Shown piece after piece: positions 46,253 to 59,868 of a stretch of 64,000 bases of DNA. This DNA is from Diospyros lotus. Its lineage: Eukaryota; Streptophyta; Magnoliopsida; Ericales; Ebenaceae. A program made the position numbers and the translations under genes. The notes beneath the pieces are model-generated. The model saw nothing but the letters and a program-made list of their open reading frames with translations, was not told where the DNA came from and did no database searches. Positions within the stretch are counted from its first letter, which is position 1. The number at the start of each line of letters is the position of its first letter. Where the stretch lies: NCBI RefSeq assembly GCF_014633365.1, contig NC_068342.1, forward strand, positions 3,148,622 through 3,212,621, in the 5' to 3' direction.

Positions 46253-47046
46253 ATAGATAAAAGATATAAATATGAACTTAAACTTTATCCTTTTGAGTCA
46301 TTTGGCATTTTAACTTGAGAATTGAGATACCTTCAACTCTTAATTTTGGAACAATCACACATTTTACCTGACAAATTTAAATTAATTATGCATCTAATTG
46401 ATCTCTTTTTTCTGTTAGCATTACACACTTCATGCGTGATTAAAGAATATGATGGATCAATTGTACTGTCATGATTGACCCACAAATTAGGAGAAATAGG
46501 AAGACAACAAACCAACCATTGACCTCAATTGTGTCAATCGACCGATATCTCTCATGCAAAGAAGCACGAGAAAGACAACCAAGAGACCCACTGGATCGAC
46601 CATTAACCTCCATCGCATCGATCGACCAATCTCCCTAGCACAAAAAAATATGAGAAAGACAACTGGAAAACTTGAGATGCCGATCTGGCCTCCCTCTTCC
46701 AGATCAACCTTCATCGCGACTATGTTATATCAAGGTTCACATCATCGAACCGATTGCATGCCTCCCTAGTTGCCGACCCACTTCTGTCCGCCGTTGCCAC
46801 CAACTCACCTCTTGTGTCCCTCACCAACGACCCACCAATGGCCTCCCTCTCCAATCTCGCTGACATTATGGATGATAGCCTCATCGACAAATTTGTAGGC
46901 GGCGTTGTGGATGATAAGAGTTTGCATAGTGCATATAACTCATGGGCTCTCAATTGTCAAATGAGATGTGTGATTGTTCTAAAATTAAGATTTAAAATGA
47001 CTCATAAAGATAAAGTTGAAGGGCATATTTATGTCTTTTGCCTATT
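46253..47046. mobile_element. Long-TIR non-autonomous DNA element, copy 2
   Basis: Counterpart of 13045-13836, with two single-base insertions (about 46666 and 46841) relative to copy 1. Confidence 0.6.
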
Positions 47047-47362
47047 AATATATATGGATAGCTCCTCTCAGTATCACTCAACTATCTTTATATATATAAA
47101 ATTTAAATTATGAATTCATCAATTCCACGACGAGGAAGGCCAGAGCTTAAAATAAATCCAACTGGAGATGGAGAGAATACAATTACAGCTGAATGGATCA
47201 AGAAAGATCATCCTGTATGATGCGTGGCTTCCAGGAATGAAGAATTTTACAGACAGAAAGCGAAAAAAAAAACACTCTTCCTGGGCAGATGAACAGTGAA
47301 CATACAGCATGGAGCTTTGGGTTGCACTGCAGCTGCCGTCTGGCAAAGACAAATAGCACAAC

Positions 47363-49815
47363 TCAACTGGCCCATCCATGGTCCAGTCCATATGCATTCA
47401 TAAAACCAGTAGCATGGGCGTGATCATGTTCGTGACTGCCGTGACCATGGTGGTGGTGGTGGTGGTGGTTGTTTCCTTCTGCCTCGTTCAACTGCTCATG
47501 AATATGCTCCGGTATTGGCTCTTCGTCCCTTTCTCTAACAGACTTTGGCAATGTAGACAGAAACTGAAAGATGCTTTTGGCTAGATCATCAGCTGCATTA
47601 TCCTTGAACAGAATAAAACAATGGTATTCAGAATCCAAATGTAACAATATCCAACACCCTATAACTAAGACCAAAGATTTTTATAACTCAGTAACCAATA
47701 TAGCAAATTATAGCACATTATCTCCCCATTGTGGGCAGTCCTAGTCAATCTACCTTTCCAACTCTTGAATTAGTATTGCAAAAGCAAACTTCTCTAGCAC
47801 TTGTCCAAGGAAAGCAAAAGAGGCAACTTCTATTATATATTTTTCTTTTTTTTGGTTCACCATTTGAGAACTTTAACCAATTTCTGTCTGTCACATATCA
47901 AATAAGGAAATCAACATAAAGGAAGCTCAGCTCCAAGACTACAACTTTTAGAATTCCAGTCAGTTGTTAGTGAAGTAGCTGAAACTTAACATTCAGAAAA
48001 AGTAAAATGAACACTAGTAGATGATGGATATGCATCAGATGGATAATGAGTTGACAAACATCCAGACCATCTATTCTGCTAAAGAGCATAAAATATTTGA
48101 TCAACTATAAAATATTTGCGCTGGATTCACAACAAACATCCCAACCATCTATCCTGCTAAACAGTATCTCCAGTACACAAGACTCCCACTCCACAAGAGT
48201 CAGGAGAGGGTCATTTTTATACGCAAACTGAACCTTATTCACTTTCTCTATTTTATGTGCATATTCTTAATCATATGATTAATATCATATCGATGGTAGA
48301 ACATGTCACAGATCTGCAAAAAAATCCATATTTAGTAGACATTTTTCAATTGTGAACCTGATAAATTCCCAGTCCGAGAATGTAAACTATATTCTTTGCC
48401 ATACAGCCTCTGTGAATCCATTTTGCTATCCTTTCTAGTTCTCAAAAAAACATTGATCAAGAGAACTCATCAAGCATTAGACAGATGTCATTTTAAAGGG
48501 AACCAACCCTTGACATTTCTTCTGAAACAAAGTCAGTATTTTTAGCACCCGCAGTAAAGAATCACTTTTATCGACTGCAACAAAATGTAGAGAACATCTC
48601 AAATGAACAAATTCATCATACACATTAGGAAAGATAAGAAGGATTTAAGATCCCCACCTGAGGCCAGCGACCACCAGAATGCATGACAAACGATGCTTTT
48701 GGAAGAGCATTGGTAACCTTCTGTCCCTCCTCAGTCCATTCCTTGGACCAACCACTAGACCAAATCACTTGCATTGGCAAACCGCTCACCCCTTCTGAAT
48801 TACCCCATTCCACCAAATCAAAACTACAATTCATCTTCTTCCCCATTCCCAAAACCGCTCTCCTTCCATCCCTCCCTTTTAGAAGAATCCTATGAGCCTC
48901 TGCATCCAAACCACCAATCGACTTAGAACAACAAAATTCAAGAACCCTAACAAACACAAACCTAAACCCCACTACGAGCTCCCTAACCACTGGGATCTGC
49001 AATACCCACAAAGGCAAGGCCGAGGCACTTGATCTGGCATCAAGGACCGCTACACTCTTCACCAACCCCAGATTTTCAGACACCCAATTCGCGGCCAACC
49101 CCAATGCTGAGTCATGTAAAACTAAATTCACAGGTGCCAATCCCATTGCATCAACCACTTGCCCCAAAACCCTACCCATCTCTTCAGGCCCCACTTCAAT
49201 TGCCCTAACAGCCTCCCTCCTCTGAACCCTAATCTCATTTTCTTCATAGTTCACATACCCCTTCTCAACCAACTCATCGAACCCCCAAAACAGTCCTTTC
49301 TCTTTAATCTCACTATAAATATCCCAAACCCTCCCTAAAACCCCAACTGGACCCTCTTCTACCACCATCACCGACTTGTCGGAAAACCCAGAACCGGGCA
49401 GATCGATGGCAACGGCACGTAGGCCTTTGAGGCCCAAAGACTTGACCACGTGGCGAAAGGCGTATGAACTACAACCCAAGCCATGAACAACTAGTACGTT
49501 TTCGGATTTGGGGGAACCTTCTTGGATGGTGAAGACTTCGATCGGGGGTTGGTTTGGGGCAGTCTGGACCTTGATAGTTCGGCCGGCTGCGTAGTGGCGG
49601 CGGAGGCCGTCGGGGAGGGAGAGGAACCAGGATTTTGGGTCCTGGTGAGAGAGGCTGGAGAGAGACAGGAAGAGGAGAGCGACGAGCGAAGCAGAGAGGG
49701 TGAAGTAGAACCAGAAGGAGAATGGGTTTGGGGAAGTGTGTTTGTGTGGCGGCGATGTGGTGGATTCAGGCGGTGATGGAGTTGGTGGGTCTGGTTCTTC
49801 GCTTATGATTGCCAT
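47363..49815 (-). CDS. AXR4: AXR4 alpha/beta-hydrolase-fold ER protein, copy 2
   Basis: Exons 49815-48658 and 47602-47363, 465 residues, with the same translation as copy 1 over the ORFs compared. The membrane span, DLPGSGFSD, LHDSALG and His-rich tail are all retained. One silent substitution is visible in exon 1 (about 49558). The intron differs by a few bases, including one extra A near 48449. Identical proteins fit allelic copies of one locus as well as a very recent duplication. Confidence 0.92.
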
Positions 49816-51461
49816 TGTTGAGGGTTTCAGAGATCGGAGAAGGGCTGAAAAGTGGTGGCTCGATGGGAGAAGAAACGAAAAAGTGACTCTCAATCTTCCA
49901 AAGTCGAGAAAAAGAAACGAATACCGATTGCAAAGACATCTTCTTTTGCTTAATTCAATTGTTTCGATCCACCTCTCGCACTCACTGCTTCAGCTCTGAC
50001 TGAGCAAACCCAAAAGAAAATGAAAGCAAATAATTATAAATGAAAAGAATAATAATGAGAACAGAAGGAAGGAAGGTAAAAGTATTCTAACTTTTTATTT
50101 GCTTACTTAAATCAAATCTCACTTTTCAGAGGGGAAAAAATACGAATCCTACACTTAAAAGCCGTTCTAAATCCCATCTCCGACCACCTTAATTAAATAT
50201 AAAAATTAATAATTAAATACATAATATCGCTAGTTTAATACACATAAATAAATAAAAAAACACAAATTTAGACAATGAATAACAAGCTATGCAAGCATTG
50301 CTGGCCCATCATTTCCGTCGCCTCTGTTAGTCGATTCATCTTTCATTGTTAGATTCAGTGATTGATATGTTTTTCGCCATACTTAATGATCAATTCGTCT
50401 TTTTTCGCTATTCATTATGTTTAGTCGATCTCTTATATATTGAGATGACAATGATCCTCAGCGTGAGTTTCTTTCAATTTGTGGTTGGTTTTCGGCATTG
50501 ACAAATTTTTGGCGATTAAGATTTAATTTGACAAGTGACATTTGAGAGCTGATTTTGGGATTAATGTTGCGAATTGAAATAAAGAAATCATTGGATATGA
50601 TTTTATATTTATATATTTTTTTAAATCTCTTGTATATTTTTTTATTTATTTATTTAAGTGGACCGTAATAAAATGACAACGACAATAAGCCTTTATCTAT
50701 TTTTTTCTTTATTCTTATTATTATTCTTTTTGAATGAAATTTATATTGAGTTATTCTTTGTTTTCTTCTATTTATTTTTAAGTTTCATCAAATTCAAATA
50801 TATTTGTATAAATCCATATCTTTTTATCTATTCTAAGTTTGACAGAATTCAGATTTTGGTTTCATAATCTATTTTTTTTCCTTTTTTTTATCTCCTTATT
50901 ATTCATGTTCTTATAATTTTTCTATTTACTTTTTTGTATTATTATATGTTTCACAAGACTCAAATATTAGTTTTATTGAGTTTTATCAAAATTTATTTTT
51001 TTATTATATTTTTCTGTTCATGGTTTAAGTTTGTTACACATTGCTGATAAACTTAGATGGATTACTGCATGTCAAACGGAACCGTTGGGTCTATTATATC
51101 ATCGGTTAATTTTTTTATTTTTTATTTTTTAATTAAAAAGTAATAAATTAGCTATTTAACTCATTTATTTAACAATAAGGATGTTAAAATATATATATTT
51201 TTTGTAAATTTTCCAAACTTAAGGGGGTGTTATTTGCAATTACTCCAAATATATAATAAAAATAATAATGAGATGACAATATAAATAAAAAAAATTATAT
51301 TAGAAAAAAATGTTCATGGAGCTAGACGGTACAGTATACAGTATATCACGAAACGACATCGTTTCGGTGTTCGAGCGGTCTTCTGCTCCTCCTCTGGACA
51401 AACGGAGAGACCCGAGCCTTATCTCCACAGAGCCACAACTCCTCTCTCTCTCTCTAAAACG
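49816..51461. promoter_or_regulatory. Divergent AXR4/APP2-like promoter region, copy 2
   Basis: Counterpart of 16605-18249. It has the highest visible density of small differences in the block, for example around 50228-50235 and 50336-50375, as expected of non-coding DNA. Confidence 0.5.
51349..51366. promoter_or_regulatory. Perfect palindrome upstream of APP2-like gene, copy 2
   Basis: CGAAACGACATCGTTTCG, unchanged from copy 1. Confidence 0.55.
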
Positions 51462-54400
51462 ATGGAGTTGACAGCATCGACTTCGCTTTCTCTCTCTAGG
51501 GCTTTTGCCCCAACCATTTCTTCAAAGCTGCACCCTCGCTACTTCCATTTCTTCTCCGTCTCCGTACCCATCTTCGCCAAATTCCAATCCACATCCTCAG
51601 TTCCCCCTAAATTCTCTTCATCGATCGTCCGCAGTTCCGGCTCCATCTCCGCCAAGCCATCCTCGGAGCTCAAAAAGAAGCGCGCCGATTCCCAGCAAGA
51701 CCTCAAGCTTCGAGCTCTCCGAGAGCTCTTCTCCAAGCCTGGAATTGGTATTGACGCTTACATCATCCCTTCTCAGGACGCTCATCAGGTTCGTTCTTAT
51801 CGTTTATAGAGTTTTTTCGTTGATTTTGCCATTGAGTTTCTGCTAGGTTTTCCCTTTATTGAGCTATATATGTCGCGAGATGTACGTAGAATGTGTAGCT
51901 CGCCGACTGTTTGTAAATTTGCTATGCTTGTTGGTTTCTATCGAGGTTTGCAATTTGCTTGCGCCATTCTTGGTGATGGCAATGATGAGGGTATGGGTAG
52001 GGGAACCAAATCGTTTTCGCCTTAAATTTGTTCTACCATTTTATTTATTCAGTTGCCAGGCTATGAGTGAGAGTGATAAGGATACAGCTTGAAAGTATGT
52101 GGATTTAGCAATCTTCAATTTTCATTGGCCTCAAATGTGTGCCTTAATCACATTGGTGGTTAGAGAGAATTTATTTTTGTGGAACATTAAAAATTCCTAG
52201 TTGAGCTTATTTGGTTCCATTTTCTTTATATTTTACAAGTTATTTATTGCTAAAACCTCTAAGAAAATGGTTTCTGCCATCAATTTGAACTTTTCCTCTG
52301 GGTTTCAGAGTGAATTTATTGCGGAAAACTATATGAGGAGGGCCTACATATCAGGATTTACTGGTAGTGCTGGCACCGCTGTTGTCACAAAAGATAAAGC
52401 AGCTCTTTGGACAGATGGACGATATTTTCTTCAGGTTTGAGACAATAACCCAGTGGTTTATTTGATGAAACAGTTCTAATTCCAATGTCAATTAGCTTGA
52501 GTATATAGACTGTACTTTGTTGTTGATAATTATAACCTCTAAATGATTAGGCCGAGAAGCAATTGAGTTCCAGCTGGATTCTCATGCGGGCTGGCAATTT
52601 GGGAGTACCTACCACTAGTGAATGGCTAAATAATGTTTTGGCTTCTGGCTGTAAAGTTGGTATTGATCCTGTGAGTACTACATAACATCCGATGATGTTT
52701 TCATCATCTACTATTTAATGCTGCATTATATCTTTATAAAAAATTGGAGCACTGTTTTTTCTTTTTCTGCCTTCATATACAATTGTCTTCATATCCTTTT
52801 TCATTATTGGTTTTTGGTTTTCTATCTTAAGTTGTTGACTTTATTTATTTTTCAATATAAAACAAATTTTCTGGCTCGAGCTTAACTCAATTAAAATTGG
52901 TTTGGTTTGTGGCTCGGTTCATTAGCTCAACTCATTTTAACTGTATTCAGCCTGAAAAAAAAAAAAAACCAAATAAATCTTACTTCAACACCCCAAAAAT
53001 TAATTACATGGAAAAGAAAATGTATGGATCAAATATGCAATAATTTTGAAATGATAAATTTGCCATAATAAATTATATCTTGTCCTAATTAAATTTACTA
53101 TAGGAAATTCATCAGGGGAAAAGTTAAATTTTTAATCACAAAAAAGTACTTTTTAATGCTTAAAATTTTAAGATTGAAAATTCTTTTCATATATTTTACT
53201 ATTAAGATATAATAGAACGTGATGCACTATTAATATATATTATAACATATAAAATGTATTATGTATATAAGAATTTTAGTATATATAATTCAATCGAGAT
53301 AGGTCATGAACTAAATGAGTCAAACACATTGTGAATCGAGCTCGGCTCATTTATTAAACAAGCTATATTTTTCATCTTGACTTCAACTCATTTGATTCAT
53401 GAACCCAACTTATTGTGAAAATTAACAAGTTGAGTTGTGACAAGCTTGCAAGCTAGCTTGGCTCATTTCCAGGTCACTGCATAAGTAATTTTTCATGATT
53501 CAAAACAAAGTTTTATAATAACAAATATTTGGACAAGTGATATGCTGGGATTAGTACTAGTAGGTCATGAGTTCGATACTCGGCCTAAACAAGAGCCAAA
53601 GGCCAGCCTGCAATTTACTTCCTTTGCCGAAATCGAAGGCACGAGTGGCGGATGAGCACGTAGGGTGGTAATCCCAAGAAATCCCAACAACAAAAGTGAA
53701 TTAAATAGAACCCTATGTTATAAATTTGTAAAGATTAACTCAAAGCAGGTATATATGAACATAACAATGGGATCTCATTTTTATTTTTAAACTCTATTAG
53801 TTCTGTTTTTAAAAAATTATAAACTAAAAAATATTCATAAAAATTATAGAAATTGCATATAGCTAGGGAAACTTTGGATATATAAATAATTATTAATTGC
53901 AGATCAATTTATTTTACATGACTTAGAGAAAAGAGATCATTAATTACAATTATTTATTTATCTTTTTAACTATTCCAGCTATCACCATCTCAAGATATGA
54001 AAAAAATTATTATATTGCTGCTTATAAAAATGGTTGAATATCCATAATTTAGTGATATAGTTGTACCAGGGTAAATCGGATGCAAATTTGTTCTCATATG
54101 CTAAAACAATGTAGTTGCATTAGTGGAGCTCATGCAAGACAAAAATTGCTGTTCTAACAACCAGCAAGTATCATGTTTTTGTACACTACAAAGTTTCTTA
54201 GCTTGAGTGGTTGTATGCTATTGTGTGGAATTTTACCTTGATTTAATTTTCACCAATGGCAAACTTTGAACAAGGCCTTACAGAAGATAAGGCCATGGAT
54301 AGAAATGACTGGCTACCTAGAATTTGTGTGACCAACCCCCCATAGTAAGATTAAGTTTTGATAATCTTGTTGTTGGCAACAACTTTGGACTAAAAGTATT

Positions 54401-56143
54401 AGCAAGCTTTTATGAGGATTGGAGGGTTGGATCTGAATTTCTTGTTCTGCATGACATTCACTTCCACTCCAATTGTTTTTCATTTTTCTAGCAGTGAATG
54501 GTATTCTTGTCTTTCTCCTCTTTATTTTTATACATACCTTTCTCTGTCTATTTTAAGCACTTCCGATTGCCTTGCACATGCTTATGTTTAATGCTATCTT
54601 ATTTTGTATCTGAGAAGGGAGCAGTTTCTTTTTTCTTCTGATGCTGCAGAGGAATTGAAAGAGGAAATATCTAAGAAAAACCATGAGTTAGTGTACTTGT
54701 ATGACATAAACCTAGTAGATAAAATATGGGGAGACTCAAGGCCAAAGCCTCCAAGCAGACCTATAAGAGTACATGACCTAAAATATGCCGGTGTTGATGT
54801 GGGATCAAAACTATCTTCCCTGAGGTCTGAACTCGGTGATGGTGGTTCCTCTGCAATTGTTATCTCCATGCTTGATGAAATTGCTTGGCTGCTGAACTTG
54901 GTAATCTTCCTCATCAAAATTCTTAAGCCTGATTTAGTTCCCTTCACTTGTTGGTATTACATTATTCTTAAATCTTCTGTTTTGTTTGATAAAATATCCA
55001 GGAGTTGTCATTTTCTGCTTTATGGCTGTGGATTTTTGTCTGTTAATGGTCTAATCATCCTTCAATCTTGTTTGTAGAGAGGGAATGATGTCCCACATTC
55101 GCCTGTTATGTATGCATACTTAATAGTGGAGATGGATGGAGCAAAATTGTTTATTGATAATTCTAAAGTCAGCATAGAAGTAATTGGCTACTTGAAGAAT
55201 GCAGGCATAGAGTTGAGACCCTATGAATCAATTCTTTCGGAGGTAGAAAGGTGGGGTTGAGAGCTTTTTTGCAGATTTATTAGTAAGCTTCTCGTGATGA
55301 ATATTTGTGTTCATAGAAAATAGATGGGCAGCATCTCACTTACAGGATCAAGATAGCATTTGGTTTTACTTTTTACGACATGCCTGGTCAAGTTTTCCCA
55401 GTTTGGTGGATCTTCTAAGCTTCCTCTCTGTTTTTTTCATTATGTACACCCTGTTCCCCTAGCTTGCATTTCCAACAAAAAGGCTTGAACCAAGTTAACT
55501 ATAATAATAAATAATAAAATAAAGAAAGAAAGAATCCAGGCATCTTTCCGTGTTCCCACAATAGTAGAACTTTTTTATGACTGGAAAGTTCTTTGTGGTT
55601 TCAGTTGTTTTCAAAATTCAAATGTGTCTTGGATTCTAATATATGACCATTAATGCATCTGATTTTAATTTATGTATCATTAATGCATCCGATTTACCCT
55701 GGTACAAGAAGAAACATACTCTGATTTGGTTACAGTACCTATGATATGCATACACAAGTTTTTCTAAAGTAGCAAACTGTTCTGGAATTGGATTATCCTT
55801 GTTTTGTTGCCATCATCAACATGCATTTCGGGGTTCACTTTGTGCAGAGCCATTGATAGCACACAGTTTCCTTTTACAGTTTGGCGATGAGAGGGGCACA
55901 TCTTTGGTTGGATACTTCATCTGTTAATGCTGCTATTGTTAATACCTACAAGTCTGCATGTGAGAGATGTTATGGGAGCCTTGGGAATGAAAGCAACAAA
56001 AGCAAACATAATGCCAAATCATATGATGGTTACAATGGTCAATCTGGGGGACCTGCTGCAGTTTACAGACCATCTCCCATTTCTATGGCAAAGGCTGTGA
56101 AAAATCATGCTGAATTAGAAGGAATGCTTAATTGTCATCTAAG
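51462..56143 (+). CDS. APP2: APP2-like aminopeptidase P, copy 2, first six exons
   Basis: Exons 51462-51788, 52309-52434, 52551-52670, 54625-54900, 55078-55250 and 55880-56143, all with the splice sites of copy 1. These encode the transit peptide, the creatinase N domain and the middle domain. Exons 7 onward should lie beyond the right window edge, past the TE nest in intron 6. Visible coding differences from copy 1 include Pro to Ser in exon 3 (about 52643) and Thr to Ala in exon 6 (about 56012). No frame break was seen in these six exons. Confidence 0.92.
53530..53682 (+). mobile_element. Possible tRNA-derived SINE, copy 2
   Basis: Counterpart of 20318-20470 with two or three substitutions. 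Same weak A/B-box-like evidence. Confidence 0.36.
54287..54377 (+). mobile_element. RTE-like LINE 3' tail fragment, copy 2
   Basis: Counterpart of 21075-21165. Confidence 0.5.
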
Positions 56144-56834
56144 GTAAATGGAAACAACCCTGGAACTTGAATTATTGCCTATAAGTGGATTGTGTGCTGA
56201 CTATATCTGATGGTTTCAAGGCAATATATTTGTAAGCACAACTGCACAAGCATTGTATTAGATGTTTAAACTAATGCATTATTTGAAATTCAAGTTCTAC
56301 AAATCAGTAAATGCATTTTTAACAAAATTTTATGTGTTCCCAGGGGAAAAGGAATGTGGATACTGATGAATTTTTCTTGTATGTTTGGATGGATAGAAGA
56401 CTAGTGGTTCTCATATCAAATAATTTGATTGCTATTTATTTTGCTCAACGTCTTTTTCTCTTCATATTATCTAGTTGAAGACAACATAATACAAGTCGAG
56501 ATTTCTAGCGATGTAACAACTTTTATTCATTCCTCTTTCATTTAGTTTTTAGTTTTCATGTTCGAAGGGCAGAGATGAGTGCATGTTTCAACTCCCATTT
56601 TGAAAGTGGGATATTTTTACATTCCTATTAAACAAGGGTTTTTGGGGATTTTGGAGGTTAGAGATGATCAATCACTCTTTCATAACTGAATTTCTATATC
56701 TGTTTTTGAGTGAGAATTTAGAGGATAGAGTTGACTTCTAAATACTTTAAGGAACTTCATTTAGGTTTTAGACCTTTTAGTGGTCTCTATCTTTTGGGAG
56801 GTACTTTTCATGACCCCTTATTTAGTTTGAGATT

Positions 56835-57069
56835 AGTGTTACAAATTGCATGCTTAAGTGCGCTTTAAGTGCAAAGCTCGAAGTGCAGCATGCTTGGAGC
56901 TTTTTTTGTGTGAAGCTTAATGACTTTAGCTAAGTGTTTTTAAAGTGCACTTAAGTTGCGCTTTTACCTTAGCTCTAAAGAGCAAAAAAATGCGCTTTGG
57001 AAATATACGGGTTTTTTTTATCAAACAATATGACTGGTTGGATTTGTTTAAATTTTTGCAATAGTGTGG
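56835..57069. mobile_element. hAT-like MITE, left arm, copy 2
   Basis: Counterpart of 23623-23857, again interrupted by the outer LTR element. The right arm is beyond the window. Confidence 0.58.
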
Positions 57070-57399
57070 TGTCACATTCCTAGGGTTACTTAGGGTTGTG
57101 ATTGGGATTAGGGGGAAAAATCAAAATGATAGAATTGAAGGAGGGAGAGAAATTAGTAGAAAAGGGAGGGAGAATTAGAGAGAAACGAGAGAGGGATAGA
57201 GAGAATTAGAAAGGAAGGAATTCCATTTCATTTCACATGATGTCCATCCTCTTACATTAGCCTTTTTATAGGCATAGCTAGTTGCTAACTGATTTCTTAA
57301 CAGCATCCATGTGCTCCTAATAAGTTGCAAAATATCTCCTAACAAACTCTTATAACCCTATTGCAACAATGCCCCTCTATTGCTCCTAGGGTCATGACA
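57070..57399 (-). repeat. 3' LTR of outer element, copy 2
   Basis: 330 bp; counterpart of 23858-24187. Confidence 0.92.
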
Positions 57400-58234
57400 A
57401 TTCCCCCCTCCTTAAAAGGTTTCTTGTTTCCGAGAAACTTATTACCGTTGAGCTGCTGTTTCTTCATCCAATTCCCATCCTCATTGTCTGTTTAATTTCT
57501 TTTTCTCTCTTTCTCTTTCTCTTTCTAGGCCCATTCCTTTTTGCCTTTATATTCCTTCTCTTTTGCTTTTCCTGCACTTGTAAAGTGTTGCAGATCTTCA
57601 TGCAAAGGCTCTCTTTTCCCATTGATCTATAAGTCCCAACAATGTCTTGGGTCTTCATACATGAACTATGCCGGTACATGGTAGCAATTAGTAGTTTGAC
57701 AACAACCTTTTCTCTCAACATCTTCCCAATTGCATGACAATTCCTCTGTTTAGCCCTAATGTTTTGCTCCCATAGCTCAATGACTAGTTCCATGCATTCT
57801 TCCAGTAAGCCATCTCCTTCTCTAGAACAAACTAGTATGCTAGTACTTCCATCATATCTAAATGGTTTGATATCCACAGGAGAACGCTAAATTATTATCT
57901 CTAGGGTAAGGCTGACCCCAACAATACTTGAAGGAATTGATTGGTAATCACTATGATATCCCCCAGTTGGTGGCATTAGGGCATCAACAAACACATAGTT
58001 CTCACTTTTCCACTCTCTTAAATAACTAAAGAGCTCTGATAATTCATCAAGTGCCTTACGTGTAAGCCTATTAATAAGAAGGGCACTTAGCAGCCTAGGA
58101 AGGTCCTTGTTTGCAACTGTATAGAACCTTAGTCCTTTACCTGCAACCTATTTACAATCGCTTCTGTAAGATTGAGTTCCTATTGAAGTTGTCGTTTTAT
58201 TACTACCATTTTTTACTTTCTTTTGGATGACATG

Positions 58235-58651
58235 TGATGCGGTCACCAATCAAGACCCGGACCAAAGCCGACCCGACCATGCTGGAACAATATTTTAATA
58301 TTTCTTAAGTTTTTAAAATTCTACTTGATTTAGGATTTTATTTCATGTTTCTACTTGATTTAGGATTCTACTTCATGTTTGATTAGGATTTATTTCTATT
58401 AGGATTCTAGTTGGATTTTGTTTTCCAAATATTAGATGGATTTGGATTAGCCAAATACTATAAATATGCCTAGGATCTAGAGTTTGTAATCAAGTTTTTC
58501 TTAATCAAATTTCAGTAACCTATTTGGGTTTTCTTAGCAAAACAGTTTTGTTTTTGCGTCTTCTTGAAAGCCAAGTTTCGGCCATTGAAGTTTGCTCTTT
58601 CAAGGGTTTATTTTGGTATGTTTTTTCACACATGCGCTACACGCTGCGTCA
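58235..58651 (+). repeat. 5' LTR of inner gypsy element, copy 2
   Basis: 417 bp; a few substitutions from 25023-25439. Confidence 0.93.
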
Positions 58652-58683
58652 GGTGGTATCAGAGCGGTTAATCAACCAATCAG

Positions 58684-59868
58684 ATGGCCAATCTTGAAGG
58701 TAACGGTAGCAACCAGCCTCGTGACGATGATCAGGGGTTGTCCGCAGTTTGGAGAGCAATCGAAGAACAACAAGAAGTAACTCGTACTATCCAACAGCGA
58801 TTAGAGCAACATAGCAACCAATTGGGCACCTTACTACGAGTTGATGATGACAAGAACCTGAATAATGGGGTGAATCAAGCCGGAGCGGGAAAATCACCCA
58901 TTAATCATGTCCTTGTTAATCCTAGAAGACCAGTGATTGAAGATAGCGATGAAGAGGATGATTTTGGTCAAGCAATAGCTAACCCTGGTGGTAGAGCGGT
59001 TAGGAGGAATGAGCATCAGCACAACCACTGGGGCAACGATGAGTATAAACTAAAAGTTGATATTCTTACCTTTAGTGGAGATCTTGATATTGAGGGGTTC
59101 TTGGATTGGATCACTGAGGTTGACTGTTTTTTCAAATACATGGAGATCCCAGATGAACGACAAGTAAAGTTAGTGGCTTACAGGTTGAAAGGCGGTGCAT
59201 CTGTTTGGTGGGAGCGATTAAGAGAAACGAGATTGAGGGAAGGCTGACTGCCAGTTCAGACATGGAGACAAATGAAGCAGCTGTTAAGAGGTAGGTTTTT
59301 GCCCCCTGACTATGAGCAATATATGTTTGAAGCTTATCAAAGATGTGCATAGGGAATAAAGAGTGTGAATGAATATACCTCTGAGTTTCTGCGATTGGCG
59401 GAGAGAAACCAATTGTCAGAAAATGACAATCAACAAGCAACTCGTTACTTGAATGGATTGGGGCCTGCTATTCGTGATAAAATTGGGGTTCAGATGGTTC
59501 TGAGTGTGCAAGAAGCAATGAACTTAGCTTTAAAGGCTGAGTTAATGTTGAGTGAGAGATCTCGTAATGACAACTATCGTCGGTATGGTGGGAATGAAAA
59601 TAAACAACTAGCTTTTGATAAAGGCAAGTCGGTTCAAGGAGCGCAACCCTCCAATCCATCCCATACAGTCAACCCTAATAAGGCTACAATGGGGGGAAAC
59701 ATTCGAGGTACTACTTCTAATCTTCCAAAATCCCCTAATCCTTATGCAAAGCCTATTCTTTTAAAATGTTTTAAGTGCAATGAGATTGGGCATCGATCTA
59801 GTGATTGTCCAAGGAGGAAAATAGTTAACATTGTAGAAAAGGAAGAGGAAGATGTTGCTGAAGAGTAA
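58684..59868 (+). pseudogene. Gypsy gag, copy 2
   Basis: Same start and CCHC knuckle as copy 1. It shares the TGA at about 59245, has Trp where copy 1 has the 26051 stop, and has its own TAG at 59350-59352. Non-functional. Confidence 0.9.
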